From: Piscinibacter defluvii
GTDB lineage: Bacteria; Pseudomonadota; Gammaproteobacteria; Burkholderiales; Burkholderiaceae_C
Assembly: GCF_004011805.1 (NCBI RefSeq)
Contig: NZ_ML137196.1
Span: 305,024 to 369,023 of the forward strand
Reading direction: 5' to 3'
DNA: 64,000 nucleotides
Shown: positions 42,335-49,413 of the stretch, piece after piece
Numbering within the stretch: the first letter of the stretch is position 1
Layout of the letters: every line of letters starts with the position of its first letter
Notes under the pieces: generated by a model
Database searches by the model: none
Seen by the model: the letters and a program-made list of their open reading frames with translations, nothing else
What the model was told of the DNA's origin: nothing
Translations under genes and position numbers: made by a program

Positions 42335-43252
42335 TCATTCGCCGCCCCGTGTCTGGCGCCCGATTGGCTGACGGCGCAGCGCGCGGCTCACGGTGGCCTC
42401 GTGCACGCCGAAGGCGTCCGCAATCGCGCGCAGGGTGTGGTGCCCGGTGGCGTACGCTGCCGCCATGGCCGCATCGCGTTGCGCGCGCCGGTCCGGTGTG
42501 GCGCCGGAGCCAGGGAGCGTCTGAGCGCACAAAGCCCGCAGGCCGCGCGGGGGCGGGCGCCGTTGCAGGCGCGGCACGTCGCGCAGCTGGGGGTCGTCGG
42601 CGTCCAGCGCTGCCGTCATCCGCTGGACGAACTCGTCGGAACCCAGGAAGACCTGCCCGCGCAAAGCGTCCCACACACTGGGCAGCCCGACGCCGGCGCG
42701 CACGAAGTCCACGTAGGCGGCCACGGCCCGGCGCCGCGTGGGGCCGAACTGCTTCAGCACCACATCGGTTTCCAGCCAGGCGGGCTGCGGAGCGGGAGGA
42801 AAACGATCGCTGCGCGCCAGCATCGCGGTGTGGCTGCTCCAGGGGTAATCCGCCGCGTCGGCCACCATGCGGGCGCGCACCGGGTTCAACACCACGTAGC
42901 GAGACAGTTCCAGCAAGTACGACTCCTTCTCCACCATGATGGCCGTGTAGCGCCCCTGGAACACATGACCCACGCGCCCATGGCGCCGGTTGAAGCGTTG
43001 CGACCACACGCCGTTCAGATGCCGCATTCCTTCCGCGAGCCGGCCGTGCGGCGTTTCCAGCAGCAGGTGGTAGTGGTTCGTCATCAGGCACCAGGCATGC
43101 ACCCGCCAGCCGAACCGCGCGCACGCCTCGCCGAGCAGCGCCACCCAGGACTGGCGATCGTCATCGTCCTCGACGATCGGCTCACGCCGGTCTCCGCGCG
43201 AGGTGACGTGGTACAGCGCACCCGGCCACTCCAGCCTCAGTGGCCGAGCCAT
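42335..43252 (-). CDS. REP-associated tyrosine transposase (RAYT, Y1_Tnp family)
   Basis: A 305-residue single-strand DNA transposase of the IS200/IS605-related Y1 class, domesticated type. It has the N-terminal RLEWPGALYHVTSRGDRRE, the HUH-type metal site in HAWCLMTNHYHLLLETP (about residues 53-69), FQGRYTAIMVEKESYLLEL with the candidate catalytic Tyr and YVVLNPVRA. A C-terminal HTH (TLRAIADAFGVHEATVSRAL) is typical of the longer RAYT subclass. It is intact, without obvious terminal inverted repeats; a fragment of a second copy lies 1 kb away at 44.2 kb. Confidence 0.88.
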   Translation of the reverse strand: MARPLRLEWPGALYHVTSRGDRREPIVEDDDDRQSWVALLGEACARFGWRVHAWCLMTNHYHLLLETPHGRLAEGMRHLNGVWSQRFNRRHGRVGHVFQGRYTAIMVEKESYLLELSRYVVLNPVRARMVADAADYPWSSHTAMLARSDRFPPAPQPAWLETDVVLKQFGPTRRRAVAAYVDFVRAGVGLPSVWDALRGQVFLGSDEFVQRMTAALDADDPQLRDVPRLQRRPPPRGLRALCAQTLPGSGATPDRRAQRDAAMAAAYATGHHTLRAIADAFGVHEATVSRALRRQPIGRQTRGGE

Positions 43253-43472
43253 GCTCGCCCAGGCGCCTGGACGCCGCTGACGCGGCCCCGCGGCAGCCCC
43301 TGGGGGCCCCGTGTTCGGCCGCTGGCCGCCTTATCCCTCCCGCGCAGCGCAAGTGGTATTGTTGGACACAGCCTCGGCGGAGATGGCTGCTGGCCCGGCA
43401 ATGCAGTGCCGTCGGGCCTGCAGCGGTGGCGGGCATGCATCGGCGGGGCGGCTGAAGACGAAGGGATCCGCG

Positions 43473-43736
43473 ATGGGCGCAGTGGTGTTCGAACATGTGC
43501 CGGTGGCCGAGCTGCCGGAGAAATGGCGCGCCCGGCTCGCCAAGGCCGGGAATGCGCTGGTGACGGTGCGCATCGAGGAAGAGGCCCAGGCCGCCCCGGG
43601 CGCATCGGCCGAACAGTTTGCCGACGATCCGCTCTTCGGCATGTGGCGCGATCGCGAAGACATGGCCGATGTGCCGGGCTATGTGCGCCGGATCCGCGCC
43701 TCGCGTTTCGAGGACGACGGCTCACGCAACAAGTGA
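43473..43736 (+). CDS. Antitoxin of a VapBC-like pair
   Basis: An 87-residue acidic protein beginning MGAVVFEHVPVAELPEKWRA. The C-terminal part DDPLFGMWRDREDMADVPGY followed by VRRIRASRF is the toxin-wrapping tail seen in many VapB-like antitoxins. The start has AAGGGA nine bases before the ATG. The PIN-domain toxin starts 13 bases downstream. It would neutralise the toxin and, with it, autoregulate the operon from the region upstream (43340-43470). Confidence 0.78.
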   Translation: MGAVVFEHVPVAELPEKWRARLAKAGNALVTVRIEEEAQAAPGASAEQFADDPLFGMWRDREDMADVPGYVRRIRASRFEDDGSRNK

Positions 43737-43749
43737 GGCCCGAGGTCCG

Positions 43750-44136
43750 ATGGCATCGACGCTGATCGATTCCGATGTGCTGGTGTGGCTCACACGCGGG
43801 CACCTGGGCGCAGCCGCCCGACTGCATGCGCTGGACTTCTGGCGCATCTCCGTGGTCACGTACATCGAGCTTGCCCAGGGCTGCCGCGACAAGGCCGAAC
43901 TCGCGCGATTGAAGAAGGGGCTCGCCGCGCGGCATACCGAGATCGTGCCGATCACGCAGGCCATCAGCGAGCGTGCGGCCGAGCTGATCGACCGCCTGGC
44001 CTTGTCCCACGGCATGCGCCTGGCCGATGCGCTCATCGGCGCCACGGCCATCGAGCACCAGGCCACGCTCATCACGTCCAACGTCAAGCATTTCGGCGCC
44101 GTCGACGGCCTCGCCATCGAGGTGTTCGAGCCCTGA
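43750..44136 (+). CDS. PIN-domain toxin (VapC-like ribonuclease)
   Basis: A 128-residue PIN-domain protein. The expected acidic residues are in place: Asp7 in TLIDSDVLVWL, Glu40 in TYIELAQG, Asp93 in RLADALIGATA, and the TSN stretch (residues 109-111) before KHF. VapC toxins cleave tRNA or rRNA to arrest growth; the target here is unknown. It is translated with the antitoxin gene just upstream. The pair lies between an intact RAYT gene and a RAYT remnant. Confidence 0.87.
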   Translation: MASTLIDSDVLVWLTRGHLGAAARLHALDFWRISVVTYIELAQGCRDKAELARLKKGLAARHTEIVPITQAISERAAELIDRLALSHGMRLADALIGATAIEHQATLITSNVKHFGAVDGLAIEVFEP

Positions 44137-44199
44137 GGCAAGGGCGATCCGGCCTCTGGCGTTGCTGTCGAATGACGCCCCCTTCGCCACGACCGCCGC

Positions 44200-44289
44200 T
44201 CTCTGCTCGACGACGATCTCACGCCGGTCGCCGCACAGCGTGGCCTGACACCGCCCTCTTGCCCAGCCGATTCGGAATGGTCTCGACAT
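44200..44289 (-). pseudogene. Remnant of a second RAYT transposase gene (5' end)
   Basis: From an ATG at 44289 the minus strand reads MSRPFRIGWARGRCQATLC followed by GDRREIVVEQ; the intact RAYT nearby begins MARPLRLEWPGALYHVTSR followed by GDRREPIVED. The spacing and the RP-R-W...GDRRE-VE pattern match over about 30 codons, and then similarity stops. This is the decayed head of another copy, in the same orientation as the intact gene. Confidence 0.65.
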
Positions 44290-44310
44290 TGGCCCTCCGT
44301 GAACTCGCCG

Positions 44311-44410
44311 TTCTTCTCAATCGACCCAACTGTCCTGGCTGCTCAAGGTCTTGGATCCTCGGCGTCTGCAGGGAACGCCGGAATGCAGGCCCTGACTCCG
44401 AACTCCACGC
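44311..44410. repeat. About 100-bp repeat, diverged copy
   Basis: This copy runs from TTCTTCTCAATCGACCCAAC through GTCTTGGATCCTCGGCG to GAATGCAGGCCCTGACTCCG. The copy at 44979-45079 has the same order of blocks (TTCTTCTCAATCAACC, CTTGGGTCCTCG, GAATGCAAGACCTGACCCCG), with scattered substitutions. Confidence 0.6.
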
Positions 44411-44455
44411 GACGCGGCAGCCAGGACCCCAACGCCGCGCCACGAGCGCCCACAT

Positions 44456-44806
44456 TCACGAGTCCAGCGTCGCAAACGACACCGTGCACCCTGTGGAGCC
44501 CTCGACAATGCGAACGGTCAGCTCGCGGCCGGCAGACTGCGCAGCGATGGCCAGGGCAAGAATGTTTCGGGCTCCCGGTGCATCGCCCGGCAAAGTGAAA
44601 TACACGTTGCTGTTAAGCGTGCAGTTCACGAGCGAGCGATCACCTGCGATCTTGAAGAATGTCATGCCGTCAGCACGGGTGAAGATCTTCTCCACGATGC
44701 CCTTGCAGGCAGTCGCCGAGCAGTCCGCGAAAGCGTGCGGCGCAAAGCCGCTCAACGCTGCCAGGAGAGCCGCGCAGGCAATCCTGTTCTTCCTTCGTCT
44801 CATCAT
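44456..44806 (-). CDS. Small secreted protein, paralogue of the one at 53.2 kb
   Basis: A 116-residue protein. The ATG-ATG start at 44804-44806 follows ribosome site GGAGGA and gives a signal peptide RIACAALLAALSGFAPHAFA. The mature part (DCSATACKGIVEKIF, GMTFFKIAGDR, NVYFTLPGD, AAQSAGRELTVRIVEGSTGC) lines up along its length with the small secreted protein encoded at 53.2 kb (GAVGKIY, GAIYFQL, AYYTIAAD, SAESGAAVTVALP). Four cysteines suggest two disulfides. Its family is unknown to me; such proteins accompany SpvB/Rhs loci at both ends here. Confidence 0.75.
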   Translation of the reverse strand: MMRRRKNRIACAALLAALSGFAPHAFADCSATACKGIVEKIFTRADGMTFFKIAGDRSLVNCTLNSNVYFTLPGDAPGARNILALAIAAQSAGRELTVRIVEGSTGCTVSFATLDS

Positions 44807-44860
44807 CGAATCCTCCCGTTTGGCTTGTGCGAGATGCAAGACCTGCCCCTGGCTTCTTTG

Positions 44861-44908
44861 CTCGTCATCTGCGGGGATGCTGGAATGCAAGACCTGACCC
44901 CGACTTCT
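44861..44908 (+). repeat. 48-bp perfect direct repeat, copy A
   Basis: The sequence begins CTCGTCATCTGCGGGGATGC and ends GACCTGACCCCGACTTCT. It is identical over all 48 positions to 45028-45075. Centre-to-centre distance is 167 bases. Confidence 0.85.
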
Positions 44909-44978
44909 CTTTGGACTTCTCTTTGGGTCCTCGCCAACTTCGCAAGATGCAAGACCTGACCCCTCCCTCCCTCCTTCT

Positions 44979-45079
44979 TTCTTCTCAATCAACCTCAATC
45001 TGTCTTGCGTATTCAGCGCCTTGGGTCCTCGTCATCTGCGGGGATGCTGGAATGCAAGACCTGACCCCGACTTCTAGAC
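44979..45079 (+). repeat. About 100-bp repeat, second copy, containing 48-bp direct repeat copy B (45028-45075)
   Basis: The left part is shared with the diverged copy at 44311-44410; the right 48 bases are identical to 44861-44908. The GCAAGACCTGACCCC core resembles a motif I remember from intergenic repeats near RAYT genes in Proteobacteria; that link is recollection, not tested. Confidence 0.65.
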
Positions 45080-45134
45080 GTTTCAGTAGATGCCATCCTC
45101 CGCTACTTCGGCAAGACCTGATCCCGACTTCGCG

Positions 45135-45449
45135 TTAGATAAATGAAACGAGTCGACCCCTATCCGAACAATACCGACAAATGGCTTCCCGCACATTCAC
45201 CTTGTCAGACATCGCGATGACCTCGTTTGACGAACTCCGAGCATTGGAAAGAACAATCGTAAGAGTCACCTGGCCATCACTCTCAGATTCGTAAGCGTCG
45301 ACTTCGTATCTCTTCCCTGTAGTCAATACCACTGAATAGTGATCCCGGCCACTTTTCCAAACTCGCTCTCGAGGTCGCCGACTACTAAAGAACTCCTGAA
45401 ACCAAGAGAGCATCTGCTTTGCCCTATCGCGACTGAATGGGGACGCCAT
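45135..45449 (-). CDS. Probable immunity protein for the Rhs toxin
   Basis: A 104-residue soluble protein (MASPFSRDRAKQMLSWFQEF) encoded right after the Rhs gene and overlapping its end by 26 bases. The base composition is AT-richer than the core genes, as for Rhs tip-immunity pairs acquired by exchange. It has no recognised domain; the predicted fold is mixed beta strands (DHYSVVLTTGKRYEVDAYES, VTLTIVLSNA). Position, size and coupling are the evidence for immunity; binding to the Rhs C-terminus is untested. A second in-frame Met (MLSWFQEFF) is an alternative start. Confidence 0.6.
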   Translation of the reverse strand: MASPFSRDRAKQMLSWFQEFFSSRRPRERVWKSGRDHYSVVLTTGKRYEVDAYESESDGQVTLTIVLSNARSSSNEVIAMSDKVNVREAICRYCSDRGRLVSFI

Positions 45450-48400
45450 TCCTTTGAAGGATCGGAAGTTCAGTCCTGTAAAAGACAGAGCCTGGACTAT
45501 TAAACCTAATTACCGTCTGCGCTTGTCCGGTTGCATTGCCGGCGAAGGTCGCTGACGCTTCGTTCCAAATCCATCGGCTAATCGCTCCATCGCCCAACCA
45601 CCCCTTACCCTGGGCGAAATCGAGAACTCGCCCCACTGGAGTTGTCTCTAGCGTGATGCCAAGGTTCGCAGCCTCGCTCTTAGCACCCCAACCGGACCAA
45701 AAGACACTGCGGGAGCCGCCACTCAGGCCGAGAGAGACACCCTTCGCTGCCACCCCAAGTCCGACTGATCCAGCGTCCAGAACTTCCCAACCAGTCCAAC
45801 TTCCATCTCCCATCGTTTGGTTGTAGAGCAACGTCCCAGCCTTGTATCCAGGCCACCAGTCATACATGAACTGCTCAAATTCCGTCGTGCATTTGCCGCT
45901 AGAGCAGTAGTTGAAAAGGTAAACGAACGCCGCCTGCCCCGCTCCATTGATGAACTTTCCACCTCCAATCACCGAAGCCGTCCCTCCAGCAACGACGGAA
46001 GCGGTAATGTGAACGGGCCCCGAAGCATCCTCAAAAGCGATCGTGGCGATCTTGCTGAACGCTCCCGCCATCGCGCTGGGCCCACACTTTCCGCCAGTCG
46101 CCGCGCCCCGCGCGCACCCGACCAGTGCATGTCCCATCACCTTCAATCCGTCGTTCTTGACTCCGCCAACGTAGGAGGTCAGCGCGGCAAACAAGCCTTC
46201 CTGCAGGGCTTGGCCCAGATCGCCATTGCTGACAATGAACGTTGTTCCGGCCGCCGCCACGAACGCGTTACCCAAACCACCGACATTGAAGGTATTCGGC
46301 AGTTGCGGGCCATACGGACCGACAACGTTCACCCCCAAACCGGCTTCCACGATGGGCGAAGCGATAGCCATCATCCACATCTGGCCAACCATGCTCCAGT
46401 ACTTGTTGCCGGATACGGCCATGGCCGTCGACGCGACGATCACGAATCCGCATATGGCTGTGTCGACACCCCCGAGGAACCCAAAGCACTGCCCCGTCGG
46501 ATCCGTATACCTCACCGGATTGTTCAGCACATAACTGAACCGGTTGTAGTTCTGCAGATCCTCCGGCGCCTGGAGCACCGGATCCGGGCTCAGGAAGCGC
46601 GCCAGCAGCGGGTCGTACACCCGCCCGTTCATGTGCACCAGCGCCAGCTCGTCCAGGTGCTCGTGCCCGGTGTACCCCCGGTCGCCATGCGCCGGATTCA
46701 CCCACGCATCGACGCGCCCCGTGTCGCGCTGCCGCCGCCCCCAGGCGTCGAAGGCCATGCGTTCGATGTTCAGCGCGGCGTCGCTGACCGCGACGATCGA
46801 GCCCAGCGCATCCTTGTGCCAGTACTGTGTCAGCGTCAGATCGCTGGAGACCACCCCGTTCAACTGGCCGCTCACCGGGTCGCCGCTGTTCAGCGTCTTG
46901 ACCACTGCCACCACCACACCGGCCACGCCGATGTAGTGGCGGTTCTCGTTGCGCGTCAGGCTGCCGTTGACCCGCGTCTCCTCGCGCTCGTAGCCCAGGC
47001 CGCCGGCGTTGTCCGGGTGCACGAGGTAGAGCGTGCGCACCTTGCCTGCTTCGCTCACCACCTCCTTCACGCGCTTGTAGCCGGCGTCGTAGCTGAACGC
47101 GACGCTCTTGCCGCCGTAGGCGAGCGTGGCGGGCTGGTTGAAGTCCGTCCACACATGGGTGCGGCTCTGCACGCCGGTGGCGGAAAGCACATTGCCATTC
47201 GCGTCGTAGCTGTAGCTGCTGCCGCCGGCGCTGCGCACCGCGTGCGGCTTGTCGTTCAGCACCGCCGAGTAGGCGTAGCCGCCGACATCGCCCTTCTCCA
47301 GCACGTTGCCCAGCGCGTTGTACTTCGTCGTCACCACGTGCGCCGCGCCGGCGTCGGAGGCAGAGTCCAGTTCGTAGCGGGTAAGCCGGTCCAGCACGTC
47401 GTAGGCGAAGGTCTCGACCACGCCGCTCAGCCCTTCGGTGCGGGTGGCCAGGTTGTTGGCCTTGTCGTAGGTGTAGCGCTGGTCGAACACGTTGGCGTTC
47501 GAGCTGCCAGTGCCGCCGCGCAGGTGGAAGGCCTTGCCGCTGACCGGATCGAACACATGGTCGGTGACCACGCCGTTGCCGAGCTTCGCCTTCAGCAGGT
47601 GGCCCTGGGCGTCGAAGACCTCAGCGGCGGTCAGGGTGTCGACACGCCAGAACACACGCGTGGCATCCGCGGCGTCGCTCACCTTCTCCAGCACGCCGGG
47701 CACCTTGCCGCCGGCGCCGCTGCTGTAGGCGTAGTCGACCGCGAAGCCGGTCGGGTAGGTGGTGCGCGACAGGCGGCCTTCGCTGTCGAAGGCCGAGCTG
47801 CTGGTGTAGACGCGGTCGAGCGTCACGGCGCTGCTGGTCGCACGGCCCAGCGCGTCGTAGCCGAGCGACTGCCGCGTCACCGTCGCGGTGTTTCCGGTCT
47901 TGTTCTCACAGGGGCGGTTCAGGCCCCAGGCACACCAGCTGCCGTCTTCGCGCTTGGCGTGGTACCAGCTCGCGTTGAGGTCGCCGGTGTTCTTGCTGAC
48001 CAGGCGCCCCAGCGCGTCGTAGTCCATCGTGATGGTCTTGCCACGCGCGTCGGTCTGCGTGCGCAGCTGGCCGAAGGCGTCGTAGCCGTACTGCCAGTTG
48101 CCTTGGTCGGGGTCGACCATGCCGGTCTTGAAGCGGGCCGTGCCGGGCGTGTACGTGATCGTGGTCTCGTGGCCGAGCGCATCGACGGTCTTGACCAGGT
48201 TGCCGGCCGCGTCGTACGCCATGTCGAGCGTGGCGCCGTCGGCGTTCACCGTGCGGGTGGTCTGGCCGACCGGGTTCTTGTCGGTGCGCACGGTGCGCGC
48301 GATGTTGTTCGGCGCACTCGTGGCCGGCACGGTCGCCTTGGTCCGCAGGCCCAGGTAGGTCACCGTCGCCTGCAGTTCGGTCACGACGTTCTGGCCGCTG

Positions 48401-49410
48401 GGCGCGCCGCGCCAGAACTGGCGCTGGTCGGTGGGGCGGTGCAGGTTGTCGCGGGCGGCGGTCCATTGCCGCAGCTCGCGCGGCGGCGGTGCCTGCGGAG
48501 CGGTGCCGGAGACGAAGTGCGCGCCCCAGGTGGCCGCCACCTGGCCGAGCGCGTCGTAGCCGGTCAAGGTGCGCACCCAGCGCCCATCGTAGGACTGTGT
48601 TTCCTTGGCGATCTGGCGGTGCAGGGAGTCGTAGTGGACGCGAGTGCGCGCGCCGATCACCGTCTGCCCATTGGTGCCGATCGGCGTCGACTCCAGGTAA
48701 TAGGCGGACACGATCTTGACGGCAACGCTTTCCATGGCCTCACCGCTGCCGTTCGTCAGCCGCTGGCTGGCATAGGTCACGGATACCGAAAGCGAGGCGT
48801 CGTTGCCGGTGATGTTGAGGCAACCGGGGCCCGGTGGGTTGGCCAGCGCGCCGAGACAGTAGAAGCGCTGCTGGCGAACGCTCGTGTTCTGCACCGTGCC
48901 GCCGCTGATGCTGGCCGGCACGAAATGCTGCGACAGACGGCCGAGCCCGTCGTAAAGGCTGGTCTGGGTAAGGCTCTTCGTGCCGTCGGCCAGCGCGACT
49001 TCGGTTTGCGTGAGCGCCGTGCCGAAGCGTGCGTCGAAGGTGGCACGGGTCTCCGCCATGGCGGTGCCCACGGCGGTGCCGTCACCGTTGGCGGTGCCGC
49101 TGACACTTCGCGTCTGGTAGGCCCCGGCCGGGTAGCCGGCGCCGGACGCGAAGTAATTGCGGGTGAAGCGGGCCGCCGTATTGTCGCCACAGGGCTGGGT
49201 CTTGACCGTCAACCGATTGCCGTACGCATCATGGGTGTAGCGCGTCTCCAGGCACGAGACCTTGCCGGGATCGATGCGCTCCAGGGTCAACAAGCCGGTC
49301 TCGGGGTCGTACTCGAACTCCGTATCCCGAACGACAGTGGACTGCGCCAGTGCGGCCAGGGGGCCGGCCGCGGCCAGGAGTGCAAGAACAAGGCAGCGCA
49401 CGGTTCGCAT
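45424..49410 (-). CDS. Rhs/YD-repeat protein with variable C-terminal toxin domain
   Basis: A 1328-residue exported YD-repeat protein. The signal peptide is RCLVLALLAAAGPLAALAQ. Dozens of YD-type repeats (for example, YDALGRLVSKNTGD, YDAAGNLVKTVDALGHE) form the shell, ending at the Rhs hallmark YDPLLARFLSPDP, then SYVLNNPVRYTDPTG at about residue 960-1005. The last roughly 320 residues are variable: a hydrophobic Gly/Ala-rich linker and a C-terminal domain with GSRSVFWSGWGAKSEAANLG, TLETTPVGRVLDFA and VIRFNSPGSVFYRTELPIL. The last part is lower in GC. The ribosome site GGAGG lies inside the end of the preceding gene. The YD shell would encapsulate the toxin tip, which is released for contact killing or signalling. 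Confidence 0.87.
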   Translation of the reverse strand: MRTVRCLVLALLAAAGPLAALAQSTVVRDTEFEYDPETGLLTLERIDPGKVSCLETRYTHDAYGNRLTVKTQPCGDNTAARFTRNYFASGAGYPAGAYQTRSVSGTANGDGTAVGTAMAETRATFDARFGTALTQTEVALADGTKSLTQTSLYDGLGRLSQHFVPASISGGTVQNTSVRQQRFYCLGALANPPGPGCLNITGNDASLSVSVTYASQRLTNGSGEAMESVAVKIVSAYYLESTPIGTNGQTVIGARTRVHYDSLHRQIAKETQSYDGRWVRTLTGYDALGQVAATWGAHFVSGTAPQAPPPRELRQWTAARDNLHRPTDQRQFWRGAPSGQNVVTELQATVTYLGLRTKATVPATSAPNNIARTVRTDKNPVGQTTRTVNADGATLDMAYDAAGNLVKTVDALGHETTITYTPGTARFKTGMVDPDQGNWQYGYDAFGQLRTQTDARGKTITMDYDALGRLVSKNTGDLNASWYHAKREDGSWCAWGLNRPCENKTGNTATVTRQSLGYDALGRATSSAVTLDRVYTSSSAFDSEGRLSRTTYPTGFAVDYAYSSGAGGKVPGVLEKVSDAADATRVFWRVDTLTAAEVFDAQGHLLKAKLGNGVVTDHVFDPVSGKAFHLRGGTGSSNANVFDQRYTYDKANNLATRTEGLSGVVETFAYDVLDRLTRYELDSASDAGAAHVVTTKYNALGNVLEKGDVGGYAYSAVLNDKPHAVRSAGGSSYSYDANGNVLSATGVQSRTHVWTDFNQPATLAYGGKSVAFSYDAGYKRVKEVVSEAGKVRTLYLVHPDNAGGLGYEREETRVNGSLTRNENRHYIGVAGVVVAVVKTLNSGDPVSGQLNGVVSSDLTLTQYWHKDALGSIVAVSDAALNIERMAFDAWGRRQRDTGRVDAWVNPAHGDRGYTGHEHLDELALVHMNGRVYDPLLARFLSPDPVLQAPEDLQNYNRFSYVLNNPVRYTDPTGQCFGFLGGVDTAICGFVIVASTAMAVSGNKYWSMVGQMWMMAIASPIVEAGLGVNVVGPYGPQLPNTFNVGGLGNAFVAAAGTTFIVSNGDLGQALQEGLFAALTSYVGGVKNDGLKVMGHALVGCARGAATGGKCGPSAMAGAFSKIATIAFEDASGPVHITASVVAGGTASVIGGGKFINGAGQAAFVYLFNYCSSGKCTTEFEQFMYDWWPGYKAGTLLYNQTMGDGSWTGWEVLDAGSVGLGVAAKGVSLGLSGGSRSVFWSGWGAKSEAANLGITLETTPVGRVLDFAQGKGWLGDGAISRWIWNEASATFAGNATGQAQTVIRFNSPGSVFYRTELPILQRNGVPIQSR

Positions 49411-49413
49411 GGT

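Larger units (their letters stand above)
44137..44455. other. Intergenic stretch with a transposase remnant and a diverged repeat copy
   Basis: No intact gene is supported in these 319 bases. The region holds a fragment of a RAYT gene start (44200-44289, minus strand) and a diverged copy of the about 100-bp repeat (44311-44410) that reappears at 44979-45079. It separates the toxin-antitoxin pair from the first small secreted-protein gene. Confidence 0.6.
44807..45134. other. Repeat-rich, AT-richer intergenic region downstream of the Rhs operon
   Basis: No coding gene is supported in these 328 bases. The region contains five occurrences of variants of GCAAGACCTGACCCC (near 44836, 44886, 44949, 45054 and 45111), two of them within perfect 48-bp direct repeats. 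A promoter for the small secreted-protein gene must also lie here. Confidence 0.6.

Noticed and set aside
44836-45134. Possible CRISPR array from repeated GCAAGACCTGACCCC cores
   Set aside because: Spacing is irregular (about 50 to 105 bases), the cores are degenerate, one pair extends to 48 bp identity, and no cas genes are present.
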